A stretch of DNA of 12,937 nt. It comes from a bacterium (GTDB taxonomy: Bacteria > Ratteibacteria > UBA8468). Under the pieces are notes generated by a model. That model did no database searches, was not told the DNA's origin, and worked only from the letters and a program-made list of their open reading frames with translations. Both the position numbers and the translations under genes were made by a program. The stretch is taken from positions 1 through 12,937 of the forward strand of contig DAOWFY010000048.1 in the NCBI GenBank assembly GCA_030637775.1, written 5' to 3'. Below are positions 5,645-12,924 of this stretch, one piece after another (the stretch's first letter is position 1; each line of letters begins with the position of its first letter).

Positions 5645-6141
5645 TGGTTTTAAAGGGAAGGGTTCATAAATTTGGGGATGATGTCAACACCGACTATATC
5701 ATTTCAGGAAGGTATAAGTTCAGAACGTTAAATATGGATGAATTAATAGCCCACCTCTTTGAGGATATAAAACCAAATTTCTCTAAAGAGGTAAGAAAGA
5801 GAGATTTTATCGTTGGCGGTAGGAATTTTGGTTGTGGCTCCAGTAGAGAGCAGGCGCCATTGGTGATTAAACAGAGTGGAATAGCTGCCATTTTGGCAGA
5901 GTCATTTGCGCGAATCTTCTTTCGCAATTGTATTAACGTTGGTCTTTTAATAATTGAGTGCAATACCAAAATGATCAATTCCGGGGAGAAGTTGGAGATC
6001 AATTTGGAAAAAGGTATCATCAGAAATCTCGCCCAGAAAAAGATATTGAAATTCAAAAAATTACCCGAGATTATGGTTCAGATTCTTCAAGAAGGGGGAT
6101 TGACTCCGTATCTGAAGAAGAACAAAAAGTTTAATGTATAA
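5644..6141 (+). CDS. Aconitase/isopropylmalate dehydratase family small (swivel) subunit
   Basis: The 165-residue protein is a stand-alone swivel domain of the split aconitase superfamily (LeuD/HacB type). It shows V-N-T-D-Y-I-I-S-G-R-Y-K-F at 14-26 and the signature G-R-N-F-G-C-G-S-S-R-E-Q-A-P at 59-72, where S65, S66 and R68 contact substrate. A-E-S-F-A-R-I-F-F-R-N-C-I-N is at 85-98. It must pair with a [4Fe-4S] large subunit, which is not in this window. The specificity loop after G-R-Y reads K-F-R-T-L-N, closer to some homoaconitase/aconitase-like members than to classic LeuD. The gene overlaps an isocitrate dehydrogenase gene by 8 bases, so citrate-isocitrate isomerisation is a reasonable role; leucine or homocitrate-pathway dehydration remains possible. 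No Shine-Dalgarno site precedes the ATG. Confidence 0.85.
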   Translation: MVLKGRVHKFGDDVNTDYIISGRYKFRTLNMDELIAHLFEDIKPNFSKEVRKRDFIVGGRNFGCGSSREQAPLVIKQSGIAAILAESFARIFFRNCINVGLLIIECNTKMINSGEKLEINLEKGIIRNLAQKKILKFKKLPEIMVQILQEGGLTPYLKKNKKFNV

Positions 6142-7213
6142 GATTACTCTTGTACCGGGGGATGGAATTGGGCCAGAGATAGCCAAGGTGGCACGAGAGT
6201 GTATTGATCGTCTTGGTTTGCCCATAACCTGGGATTTTCAGGATGCGGGAGAGACCGCCATCAAGAAATATGGCACACCTATTCCAGAAACTCTCCTTGA
6301 TTCTATCAAAAAAAATAAGGTCTGCCTGAAGGGTCCGATTACAACCCCAATCGGCAAAGGATACCGCAGTGTTAATGTTGCTTTACGTAAATCCCTGAAT
6401 CTCTATGTAGGCTTGAGACCTTTTAAGTCTCACAAAGGAGTCAGATCAAAATATCAAAATATAGATTTGGTAGTGATGAGGGAAAATACCGAGGATCTTT
6501 ATTCCGGCATTGAATTTGAGAGAGGGAAGAAGGATACACTGGAGTTTATCGATTTTATTAAGAGAAGAAGGAAAGGAAGGATTCCATTAGATTCTGGCAT
6601 TAGCATTAAGCCTATCTCAGTTACCGCTTCGGAAAGGATTGTAAGGTTTGCCTTTGAATATTGTAAAAAAAATAGGCGCAAAAAAGTGACGGCAGTTCAT
6701 AAGGCAAATATTATGAAATTTTCTGATGGCATTTTTTTAGAGGCCTCCCGCAGAATTAGCCAGAGCTATCCGGAGATTGAATATGAAGAGAGGATTGTTG
6801 ATAATATGTGTATGCAACTAATTCAGAAACCGGAGAAGTACGATGTTTTAGTAATGCCAAATCTCTACGGTGACATCATCTCTGACCTCTGTGCGGGTCT
6901 GGTAGGTGGTTTGGGTATGGCTGCGGGTGCAAATGTTGGTGAGGATTGTGCTGTCTTTGAGCCAACCCATGGCAGTGCCCCTAAATATAAGAAAAAAAAT
7001 AAAGTTAACCCTGCAGCGATGATTTTAGCGGCGGTTTTGATGCTGGAATATTTAGGGGAGGTGGAACCATCCAGAAAACTGGAAAAAGCGTTGGCAGAAG
7101 TAATCAAAGAGGGAAGGTCTGTTACTTATGACCTGAAGGAAGAAGGGGATCCTTCGGTAGTAGGCACAAAGGAGATGGGAGAAGCCATTATAGAAAAACT
7201 CAAAATGACATAA
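6134..7213 (+). CDS. icd: Isocitrate dehydrogenase, probably NADP-dependent
   Basis: The 359-residue protein belongs to the isocitrate/isopropylmalate dehydrogenase family (P-G-D-G-I-G-P-E at 8-15). The substrate loop R-S-V-N-V-A-L-R at 78-85 matches E. coli isocitrate dehydrogenase, with S79 and N81 in the isocitrate-contacting positions; isopropylmalate enzymes differ here. Other active-site residues are R95, R116 with ENTEDLY at 117-123, K190 and D223/D247/D251. The cofactor loop H-G-S-A-P-K-Y at 279-285 and V291 keep the E. coli NADP determinants (K344, Y345, V351), and Y332 matches Y391; the R395 equivalent is E336. It would oxidatively decarboxylate isocitrate to 2-oxoglutarate. It is shorter than the E. 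coli enzyme (416 residues) and sized like NAD-type or homoisocitrate enzymes, so cofactor and substrate need assay. The start overlaps the small-subunit gene by 8 bases. Confidence 0.85.
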   Translation: MYKITLVPGDGIGPEIAKVARECIDRLGLPITWDFQDAGETAIKKYGTPIPETLLDSIKKNKVCLKGPITTPIGKGYRSVNVALRKSLNLYVGLRPFKSHKGVRSKYQNIDLVVMRENTEDLYSGIEFERGKKDTLEFIDFIKRRRKGRIPLDSGISIKPISVTASERIVRFAFEYCKKNRRKKVTAVHKANIMKFSDGIFLEASRRISQSYPEIEYEERIVDNMCMQLIQKPEKYDVLVMPNLYGDIISDLCAGLVGGLGMAAGANVGEDCAVFEPTHGSAPKYKKKNKVNPAAMILAAVLMLEYLGEVEPSRKLEKALAEVIKEGRSVTYDLKEEGDPSVVGTKEMGEAIIEKLKMT

Positions 7214-7219
7214 TCGGCT

Positions 7220-7276
7220 GCAAAGCAAGCTTTGCCACTACAGGAATCTGTAGTTGCCGAGCTTGCTCGGCTCGGC
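7220..7276. repeat. Cluster of three perfect hairpins (REP-like palindromic element)
   Basis: Between icd and purA three perfect inverted repeats follow each other almost without gap. They are GCAAAGC/GCTTTGC at 7220-7226 and 7229-7235, ACTACAG/CTGTAGT at 7237-7243 and 7248-7254, and GCCGAGC/GCTCGGC at 7256-7262 and 7265-7271. A second GCTCGGC at 7270-7276 gives the third hairpin an alternative partner. CAAAGC (7221-7226) can also pair with GCTTTG (7275-7280). The density of exact palindromes suggests a dispersed intergenic repeat or a structured leader of purA. Confidence 0.65.
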
Positions 7277-7290
7277 TTTGTTAACTTTTA
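7256..7290 (+). terminator. Possible terminator after icd
   Basis: GCCGAGC (7256-7262) can pair with GCTCGGC (7270-7276) around a 7-base loop, followed by TTTG TTAACTTTTA, a moderately U-rich tail. This could end the LeuD-like/icd transcript just before purA. The competing pairing with GCTCGGC at 7265-7271 leaves it uncertain. Confidence 0.4.
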
Positions 7291-7293
7291 ATT

Positions 7294-8565
7294 ATGGTTA
7301 AAGTTGTAGTAGGAACCCAATGGGGTGATGAAGGGAAAGGAAAAGTTATTGATTATTTAGCCAAAGATTGTGATATTGTGGCACGGTATCAGGGAGGAGC
7401 CAATGCGGGACACACCGTCATCACCAATAATAAAAAGTATATTTTTCATCTTATTCCATCCGGGATCCTTTACCCGGATAAGATCTGTATTTTGGGTAAT
7501 GGTGTAGTTGTTGACCCCGCTGCTTTGCTTTCCGAAATCTCTAATTTAAAAAAAGAAAAAATTAAATTAAACAAAAGATTTTTCATCAGTGAGAATCTTC
7601 ATCTCACTCTTCCTTACCATAAATTGCTTGATCAAATTGAGGATAAAAAACGGGGAAGGGGGAAATTAGGGACTACCGGTCGGGGAATTGGCACCACCTA
7701 TACCGACAACTATGCTCGCTTGGGGATCAGGGTTGTTGACTTCCTTAATGAGAAGGTGTTTCGAGAGAAATTAAGGGTAAGCCTGAAACTGAAGAACTAT
7801 CTCCTGAAAGAATACTATGAAGAAAAAGTTTATAGTTTAGAGAAAATTTCAAGAGAATACCGGGTCTATCGGAAGCAAATAAAAGGATATGTGATCGATA
7901 CCTCCCTTTATCTTAACCAGGCGATTAGAAAGGGAAAGAATATCCTGGCCGAGGGGGCGCAAGGAACCTTTCTGGATATTGATTTTGGCACCTATCCTTA
8001 TGTCACCGCCTCCAATCCTATTGCCGGGGGTGTCTGCACGGGATTGGGAATTGGGCCAACAAAGATAGATAAGGTGATCGGTGTTGCCAAGGCTTATACC
8101 ACCCGGGTGGGAAAAGGTCCTTTTCCCACAGAATTTAAGGATGAATTTGGAGAAAAGATCCGAAGGTTAGGTAATGAATTTGGGGCGACTACCGGAAGAC
8201 CAAGGCGATGTGGTTGGTTTGATGCTGTTTTGGTAAAACAGGCCGCCATTGTTAATGGTTTGAGCAGCTTAGCCGTAACCAAACTGGACGTTTTAAATAG
8301 TTTAGATAAAATCAAGATTGCAGTTGGATATCGCTACCAGAGGAGAAAAATTAATCGATTCCCCAACTCTTTTGAAGTTTTTTCTCATTGCCAGCCTATC
8401 TATGAAGAGGTGCCTGGCTGGAGGAGGGAGCTTTCCGGAATCAAAAACTATCGAGACCTTCCCAAAAAAACTAAAAATTATTTGAAAAGAATTGAAGAAC
8501 TAACAGAGGTAAAAATTTCTCTCATTTCTACCGGCCCCCAACGGCAGGACACCATATTGTTGTGA
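7294..8565 (+). CDS. purA: Adenylosuccinate synthetase
   Basis: The 423-residue cytosolic enzyme is close to the usual length (about 430). It is predicted to join IMP and aspartate using GTP to form adenylosuccinate, the first committed step to AMP. The N-terminal G-T-Q-W-G-D-E-G-K-G-K at 7-17 holds the GTP loop and catalytic D12, and N-A-G-H-T with H40 is the second catalytic residue. The IMP-binding G-T-T-G-R-G-I-G-T-T-Y is at 126-136, followed by A-E-G-A-Q-G-T-F-L-D-I-D and G-A-T-T-G-R-P-R-R-C-G-W in the second half. The end S-T-G-P-Q-R-Q-D-T-I is typical. ATG 7294 follows the hairpin cluster without a Shine-Dalgarno site; the family N-terminus (V-V-V-G-x-Q-W-G-D-E-G) fixes the start. It is probably transcribed alone, since a further hairpin separates it from the export operon downstream. 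Confidence 0.97.
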   Translation: MVKVVVGTQWGDEGKGKVIDYLAKDCDIVARYQGGANAGHTVITNNKKYIFHLIPSGILYPDKICILGNGVVVDPAALLSEISNLKKEKIKLNKRFFISENLHLTLPYHKLLDQIEDKKRGRGKLGTTGRGIGTTYTDNYARLGIRVVDFLNEKVFREKLRVSLKLKNYLLKEYYEEKVYSLEKISREYRVYRKQIKGYVIDTSLYLNQAIRKGKNILAEGAQGTFLDIDFGTYPYVTASNPIAGGVCTGLGIGPTKIDKVIGVAKAYTTRVGKGPFPTEFKDEFGEKIRRLGNEFGATTGRPRRCGWFDAVLVKQAAIVNGLSSLAVTKLDVLNSLDKIKIAVGYRYQRRKINRFPNSFEVFSHCQPIYEEVPGWRRELSGIKNYRDLPKKTKNYLKRIEELTEVKISLISTGPQRQDTILL

Positions 8566-8601
8566 AACTTCCGATATGCTCCTAAACTAAAAGAAACGAT
8601 T

Positions 8602-8622
8602 GTCCCACCTACGAGGTGGGAT
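8602..8622. repeat. Stable hairpin between purA and the export operon
   Basis: TCCCACCT (8603-8610) and AGGTGGGA (8614-8621) form a perfect 8-bp stem around the loop ACG, extendable by a G-U pair. The following bases TGGTTTTGAGG are only weakly U-rich, so it is a poor intrinsic terminator on the plus strand. It ends 15 bases before the TolC-like gene start. It may be a small intergenic palindromic repeat or a leader hairpin affecting that gene. Confidence 0.55.
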
Positions 8623-8636
8623 GGTTTTGAGGACTA

Positions 8637-9917
8637 ATGGCAAATTTTAAGTTTTTCTTATTCATCTTGCTGATTTCTTTTTCTTCTCATCTTTTCTCCG
8701 AAGAAAATCTTTTATTCCTTGATTTAAAGAAGGCTTTGGAGATTGGTTTTAAAAATTCTCCCGAATTGGCGCAAATGGAAAAAGAACTGGAAAAGGCAGA
8801 ATTCGATATCGCCATTAACCGGGCTGCTTTTTACCCCAGCATTTCTTTAGAGGGTGGTTACAATCTTTATGATTCTCCCCAGTGGAATCCCGACTATCAC
8901 CAGGCAACCGTTGGGATTGATTACACACTTTACGATTATGGACGACGTCTTCTTAACCTAAAGACCGCCAAGAGTGAAAAATATGTTTTAGAAGAGGATT
9001 ATCGCAAGGCTCATCAAAACAAAGCTTTGGAGATTACCTCCGCTTTTCTCTCCGTTCTTAAAAATAAAGAACTGGTTAATTTATCAGAGGGAAGATTGGA
9101 AAGAGCGAAAACATATTACCAGTTGGCCGAAGCAAAATTAAAGGTGGGTATGGTCTCTTATGCGGATCTTTTAAAGAGTAAAGTTGAGGTAAAAAGTGCC
9201 GAATCAGACCTACTTTCCGCCTCAAATGACCTTTCTCTGGCCAGAATAGAATTAGAGAACCTTTTAGGGTTAAAGAAGAAAGTGAAATGCCAGCTTGACT
9301 CAAGAATAGAATTTTCTCTCCCTCTTGCTTCACTTGAAGAGTCCCTATCTGAAGCATTAAGTAAAAGACCGGAGATTAAGGGAGAGGAGGAAGAAGAAAT
9401 GCAAGCTGAGTACGCTTATCAATTAGCCAAAAAGGATTATCTTCCTTCTTTATCTTTAAAAGGAGATTACGACTATTATTTAAACAGGGAGTTTTCCGGA
9501 TATTCCGACACAAGTGATTGGACTGTTTATCTTGCGGTGGAAATTCCTATATTTGATGCGGGAATAAGGCGTTCTCGTCTAAAACAGGCAAAATTGGATA
9601 AAGAAAAATTGAATTTTTCAAAAGAGGAATTAATTAGAGATATCACCGGAGAGGTTTCAACCGCTTTCTTTAATCTTCAAAATCTTGAAAAGTTAATAGG
9701 AGCCCAAGAAGAAGAAGTAACCGCCGCTACGGAAAGTCTTCGTTTAGCCAGTGGCCGCTACAAAGAAGGAGTAGGTTCCATCCTGGAAGTTATCGATGCC
9801 CAGATGGATTTGGTATCTGCCGAGACAGAGAAGGTGAATACTTTCTTCGAATACCAGCTGGCAAAGGCAAATTTAATCTTATCCTTAGGAGAAGATATGG
9901 AGGATTATTTGAGATGA
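8637..9917 (+). CDS. TolC-family outer membrane efflux channel protein
   Basis: The 426-residue precursor has a signal peptide (hydrophobic 5-19, likely cleavage after S21). The mature chain shows the duplicated OEP repeat, about 25-215 and 227-420. Each half opens with an A-L-x-x-(G/A)-x-x-x-x-P-E helix (A33 and A240) and passes through beta-strand segments with Y-P-S-I-S-L-E-G-G-Y (66-75) and L-P-S-L-S-L-K-G-D-Y (269-278). Long helices follow, with G-M-V-S-Y-A-D-L-L (171-179) and G-V-G-S-I-L-E-V-I-D-A-Q (378-389). Trimers form an outer-membrane barrel and periplasmic tunnel that docks with the adaptor encoded next. GAGGA at 8629-8633 is a close-spaced ribosome site. The gene overlaps the adaptor gene by 4 bases, making it the first gene of a complete export operon. 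The exported substrate cannot be told from sequence. Confidence 0.93.
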   Translation: MANFKFFLFILLISFSSHLFSEENLLFLDLKKALEIGFKNSPELAQMEKELEKAEFDIAINRAAFYPSISLEGGYNLYDSPQWNPDYHQATVGIDYTLYDYGRRLLNLKTAKSEKYVLEEDYRKAHQNKALEITSAFLSVLKNKELVNLSEGRLERAKTYYQLAEAKLKVGMVSYADLLKSKVEVKSAESDLLSASNDLSLARIELENLLGLKKKVKCQLDSRIEFSLPLASLEESLSEALSKRPEIKGEEEEEMQAEYAYQLAKKDYLPSLSLKGDYDYYLNREFSGYSDTSDWTVYLAVEIPIFDAGIRRSRLKQAKLDKEKLNFSKEELIRDITGEVSTAFFNLQNLEKLIGAQEEEVTAATESLRLASGRYKEGVGSILEVIDAQMDLVSAETEKVNTFFEYQLAKANLILSLGEDMEDYLR

Positions 9918-11050
9918 AGATGAAAAAGAAAATTTTTATCGCCTTGCTTCTGCTGATCCTTATCGGGGGAGGAATCTACCTTTCCTTTTATCAAAAAAGT
10001 AGAAAAATCAGGAAAGAAAGGGAGTATTTGACCGCTTTGGTAAAGAGAGGAGACCTGCTGATCAGCGTGAGCGAAGTGGGAACACTCCAGCCTCTGAATA
10101 AAGTAGAAATAAAGTCTGAGGTAAGTGGTCGGATATGCAAAATCTATTATCGGGAAGGAGATTTTGTCGGGAAGGGTAAAAAGTTAGTAGAGCTGGATAA
10201 ATCATTACTTCTACCTAAGAGAGACCAAGCGCTGAGCTCTCAGGAACAAACAAAAATAAAGATGGAGAATGAAAAGAAGAATTTAGGGCGCTTTGAAAAA
10301 CTTTTTCAAGAAGGATTGATTGCACAGAAAGAGGTCGATGATTTAAGAACCTCTTATCAGGTGAGTCAACTGAATTATAAGGTAGCCAAGAGCAATTTAG
10401 AAAGCATTGAAGAGGATTTAAAAAAGACCGAAATCTACTCCCCCATTTCCGGAGTTATCATTTCCGCAGATAAAGAAGAAGGAGAGGCAATCAGCGGCAC
10501 GAATTCGGCGGCCCAGGCAACCACAATTATGACCGTGGCCGACTTAAGTCAGATGGTCGTTGAGGTAAGTATCAATGAGGTTGATATTGGAAAATTAAAA
10601 TTAGGACAAAGGGCCAGGATAGTTCTTGATGCTTTTCCCGAACAGAGATTTAAGGGAAAGGTGATTAGTGTCGCTCCTTCTTCAGAAATCACTGAGGGAA
10701 TAGTCACTTATCTGGTTAAAGTGAAAGTGGATAAACCCAAGTCCTTTCTTAAACCAGGGATGAGTGCGGAAGCGGAAATCTCGACCGCAAAAAGAGAAGA
10801 TGTCCTCCTTGTTCCCCAATCCGCTTTGCGGGAAAAGGATGGAAAAAGTTACCTTCAGGTAAAGAGAGGAAAGGGTTTTAACCCGGTAGAGGTAAAAGTG
10901 GGGTTGATTACCGAAGAATTTGCCGAGATTACCACTGGCGTAAAAGAAGGAGAAGAGATTCTTTTGGGAGAGAAAGGGTTACAACCTTCCATCGAGCAAG
11001 GCGGTTCCATTATGCCTTTTGGGAGAATGCATAGAAGAAGAAGGAGATAA
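9914..11050 (+). CDS. Periplasmic adaptor (membrane fusion protein) of MacA/HlyD type
   Basis: The 378-residue protein has a basic start and one membrane helix at 6-26 anchoring it in the inner membrane. The barrel-sandwich (lipoyl-like) halves are at about 60-97 (E-V-S-G-R-I-C-K-I-Y-Y-R-E-G-D-F-V) and 174-210 (Y-S-P-I-S-G-V-I). Between them lies a coiled-coil hairpin of about 105-172, with G-L-I-A-Q-K-E-V-D-D-L typical of MacA-like adaptors. The beta-barrel follows at about 214-292 and the membrane-proximal domain at about 295-365. The short hairpin suits tip-to-tip contact with the TolC-like channel. GGAGG at 9899-9903 precedes ATG 9914 by 10 bases; ATG 9920 is an alternative. The C-terminus is a run of five arginines, and its codons include the ribosome site of the ATPase gene. 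The stop overlaps that start by one base. Confidence 0.93.
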   Translation: MKMKKKIFIALLLLILIGGGIYLSFYQKSRKIRKEREYLTALVKRGDLLISVSEVGTLQPLNKVEIKSEVSGRICKIYYREGDFVGKGKKLVELDKSLLLPKRDQALSSQEQTKIKMENEKKNLGRFEKLFQEGLIAQKEVDDLRTSYQVSQLNYKVAKSNLESIEEDLKKTEIYSPISGVIISADKEEGEAISGTNSAAQATTIMTVADLSQMVVEVSINEVDIGKLKLGQRARIVLDAFPEQRFKGKVISVAPSSEITEGIVTYLVKVKVDKPKSFLKPGMSAEAEISTAKREDVLLVPQSALREKDGKSYLQVKRGKGFNPVEVKVGLITEEFAEITTGVKEGEEILLGEKGLQPSIEQGGSIMPFGRMHRRRRR

Positions 11051-11727
11051 TGTTATTAGAAGTCAGAGATTTAACCAAAGTTTATGATACCGGTTTTGTA
11101 AAGGTAAGCGCATTAAAAGGAATAAGTTTCAAGGTGAAAGAGGGGGAACTTACCGCCATTATGGGACCTTCGGGAAGTGGCAAGACTACCTTGATGGACA
11201 TTTTGGGCTGTCTTTCCCGGCCGACAGGAGGTCTTTATCTTTTTCAAGGAGAGGAAGCAAATCGTTTAAGTGAAAGAAAATTGGCCGAAATACGCAACAG
11301 CCATTTAGGATTTGTCTTCCAATCCTTTAATCTCCTTCCCCGAGAGACTGTCCTTTCTAATATAGAATTACCCCTTATCTATAAAGGTGTTCCCCGAGGA
11401 GAAAGAAGAAAAAAGGGCATTGAAATTCTTTTTTCTTTAGGATTAAAGGATAAACTAAATAGTTTTCCCAATCAATTATCAGGAGGAGAACAACAGAGAG
11501 TCGCTATCGGGCGGGCTTTAATTAATAATCCCCACTTAATCCTTGCCGATGAGCCAACGGGAAATATTGACCGCAAGACAGGGGAAGGGATTCTGAAGAT
11601 TTTTGTTGACCTTAATCAAAAAGGAAAGACGATTATCATCATTACCCATGACCCTTTTGTTGCTTCCTATTGCTCAAGAATTATCCATTTAGAAGACGGA
11701 AAGGTAGTTAAAGATGAACTTTGCTGA
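11050..11727 (+). CDS. ABC transporter ATPase, MacB/LolD type
   Basis: The 225-residue nucleotide-binding subunit has all catalytic motifs. Walker A G-P-S-G-S-G-K-T is at 39-46, the Q-loop glutamine is Q91 in [10 protein letters not shown], and the signature LSGGEQQR is at 143-150. Walker B L-I-L-A-D-E ends in catalytic E168, and the switch histidine is H200 in I-T-H-D-P. The size and motif wording match the MacB/LolD/FtsE group, which couples ATP hydrolysis to mechanical movement of permeases with large periplasmic domains. AAGGAG at 11041-11046 is its ribosome site. The start overlaps the adaptor stop by one base, and the end overlaps the permease gene by 14 bases. It acts as a dimer on the cytoplasmic face of two copies of that permease. 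Neighbours favour tripartite export over lipoprotein sorting or division. Confidence 0.96.
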   Translation: MLLEVRDLTKVYDTGFVKVSALKGISFKVKEGELTAIMGPSGSGKTTLMDILGCLSRPTGGLYLFQGEEANRLSERKLAEIRNSHLGFVFQSFNLLPRETVLSNIELPLIYKGVPRGERRKKGIEILFSLGLKDKLNSFPNQLSGGEQQRVAIGRALINNPHLILADEPTGNIDRKTGEGILKIFVDLNQKGKTIIIITHDPFVASYCSRIIHLEDGKVVKDELC

Positions 11728-12913
11728 AGCTGCCTATTTAGCTCTGGATAGTCTGCGGAACAATCGGCTCCGCTCCTGGCTCACGATCTTAGGTATTCTG
11801 ATTGGTATCGCGGCTATCGTCTCTCTTATCTCCGCTGGCCGCGGTTCAGAGATTCAGATCAAGAAGCGTATTGAAACTCTGGGAACGAATATTATCAGTA
11901 TCTATTCCCGCAGACCGCCACCCCGTAAGCCCGGGGAAAGAAGAGGAATATCCAAAGGTTTAATTTTGGATGACCTTATCTATTTAAAGAGGTTAGAAGG
12001 GGTAAAAAATATATCCCCGGAAATAAGCGTTGCCAGTTTTGTCCTGGCAGGAAAAGAGGAATCGGAAGCGAGTGTTTATGGGGTAAGTTCTGCCTATCCG
12101 GAGATTCGTAATCTGGAGATCGAAAAAGGCAAATTCTTTACCTCTTTAGACACTGCCCATTGGTTAAAAGTAGCGGTCTTGGGAAGTAACGTGGCTAATG
12201 AACTCTTTCCTGAACAAGAAGCAATAGGAAAGAAACTAAATATAAACAACCACTACTTTACTGTCTGCGGTGTTCTTTCTCCGAAAGGACAAATGTGGCA
12301 TTATGATTTTGACCAACAGGTCTATATCCCCGATTCTACGGCTTATAGAAGATTAACCGGGGATGAAAAAGTCCGGAGAATAATTATCCAGACCAGGGAT
12401 GCGGAAAAGGCTAAGAGTTTGGTGCCGCTGATTGAAAAGAGTCTTTTACAAAGACATCAAGGCGTGGAAAATTTCCGGGTAAGAAGCCAGGAAGAGATAT
12501 TGGAAACCATAAGTCAGGTAAGCCGCACCTTTACTATTCTTTTAGCCGCCATTGCGGGAATCTCTCTTTTAGTGGGAGGAATTGGCATCATGAATATTAT
12601 GCTTGTTTCGGTGACCGAAAGGTATCGCGAGATAGGAATAAGAAAAGCGGTGGGAGCAAGAAAGAGGGATATCCTTTCTCAATTTTTAGTAGAATCCGTG
12701 GTCTTAAGTTTAGTGGGTGGATTCTGCGGAATTATTTTAGGAATCATAATCGCTAAAATTATCTCTCTTTTGGGTAAATGGGTCTTCACCATTCCCATTA
12801 TCGCAATTATTCTTCCTTTCCTTTTCTCCACAATTATCGGGCTCTTTTTCGGACTATACCCGGCCCGAAAGGCCTCCTCCCTCGACCCGGTGGAAGCCCT
12901 CCGCTATCAGTAA
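11714..12913 (+). CDS. ABC transporter permease, MacB/FtsX type
   Basis: The 399-residue protein has the four-helix MacB layout. TM1 is at about 22-41, followed by a large periplasmic domain (about 43-268). TM2 is at 273-297, TM3 at 324-352 and TM4 at 357-382. After TM2 comes the cytoplasmic coupling motif V-T-E-R-Y-R-E-I-G-I-R-K-A-V-G-A (300-315), and the end A-R-K-A-S-S-L-D-P-V-E-A-L-R-Y is typical. In characterised MacB the ATPase is fused to the N-terminus; here it is a separate chain from the preceding gene. The TolC-like channel and MacA-like adaptor upstream imply a MacAB-TolC-style machine that moves periplasmic substrates out of the cell. A role in antibiotic, peptide or lipid export cannot be decided. 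It starts inside the ATPase gene (14-base overlap), so translation is coupled. Confidence 0.95.
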   Translation: MNFAEAAYLALDSLRNNRLRSWLTILGILIGIAAIVSLISAGRGSEIQIKKRIETLGTNIISIYSRRPPPRKPGERRGISKGLILDDLIYLKRLEGVKNISPEISVASFVLAGKEESEASVYGVSSAYPEIRNLEIEKGKFFTSLDTAHWLKVAVLGSNVANELFPEQEAIGKKLNINNHYFTVCGVLSPKGQMWHYDFDQQVYIPDSTAYRRLTGDEKVRRIIIQTRDAEKAKSLVPLIEKSLLQRHQGVENFRVRSQEEILETISQVSRTFTILLAAIAGISLLVGGIGIMNIMLVSVTERYREIGIRKAVGARKRDILSQFLVESVVLSLVGGFCGIILGIIIAKIISLLGKWVFTIPIIAIILPFLFSTIIGLFFGLYPARKASSLDPVEALRYQ

Positions 12914-12924
12914 TTCTTCCCTTA

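Noticed and set aside
5694-6056. Minus-strand frame of 120 codons opposite the aconitase-type small subunit gene
   Set aside because: Shadow of the conserved plus-strand gene, with no motif or start signal.
6134-7213. Call as 3-isopropylmalate dehydrogenase (leuB)
   Set aside because: The R-S-V-N-V-A-L-R loop matches isocitrate dehydrogenases rather than isopropylmalate enzymes.
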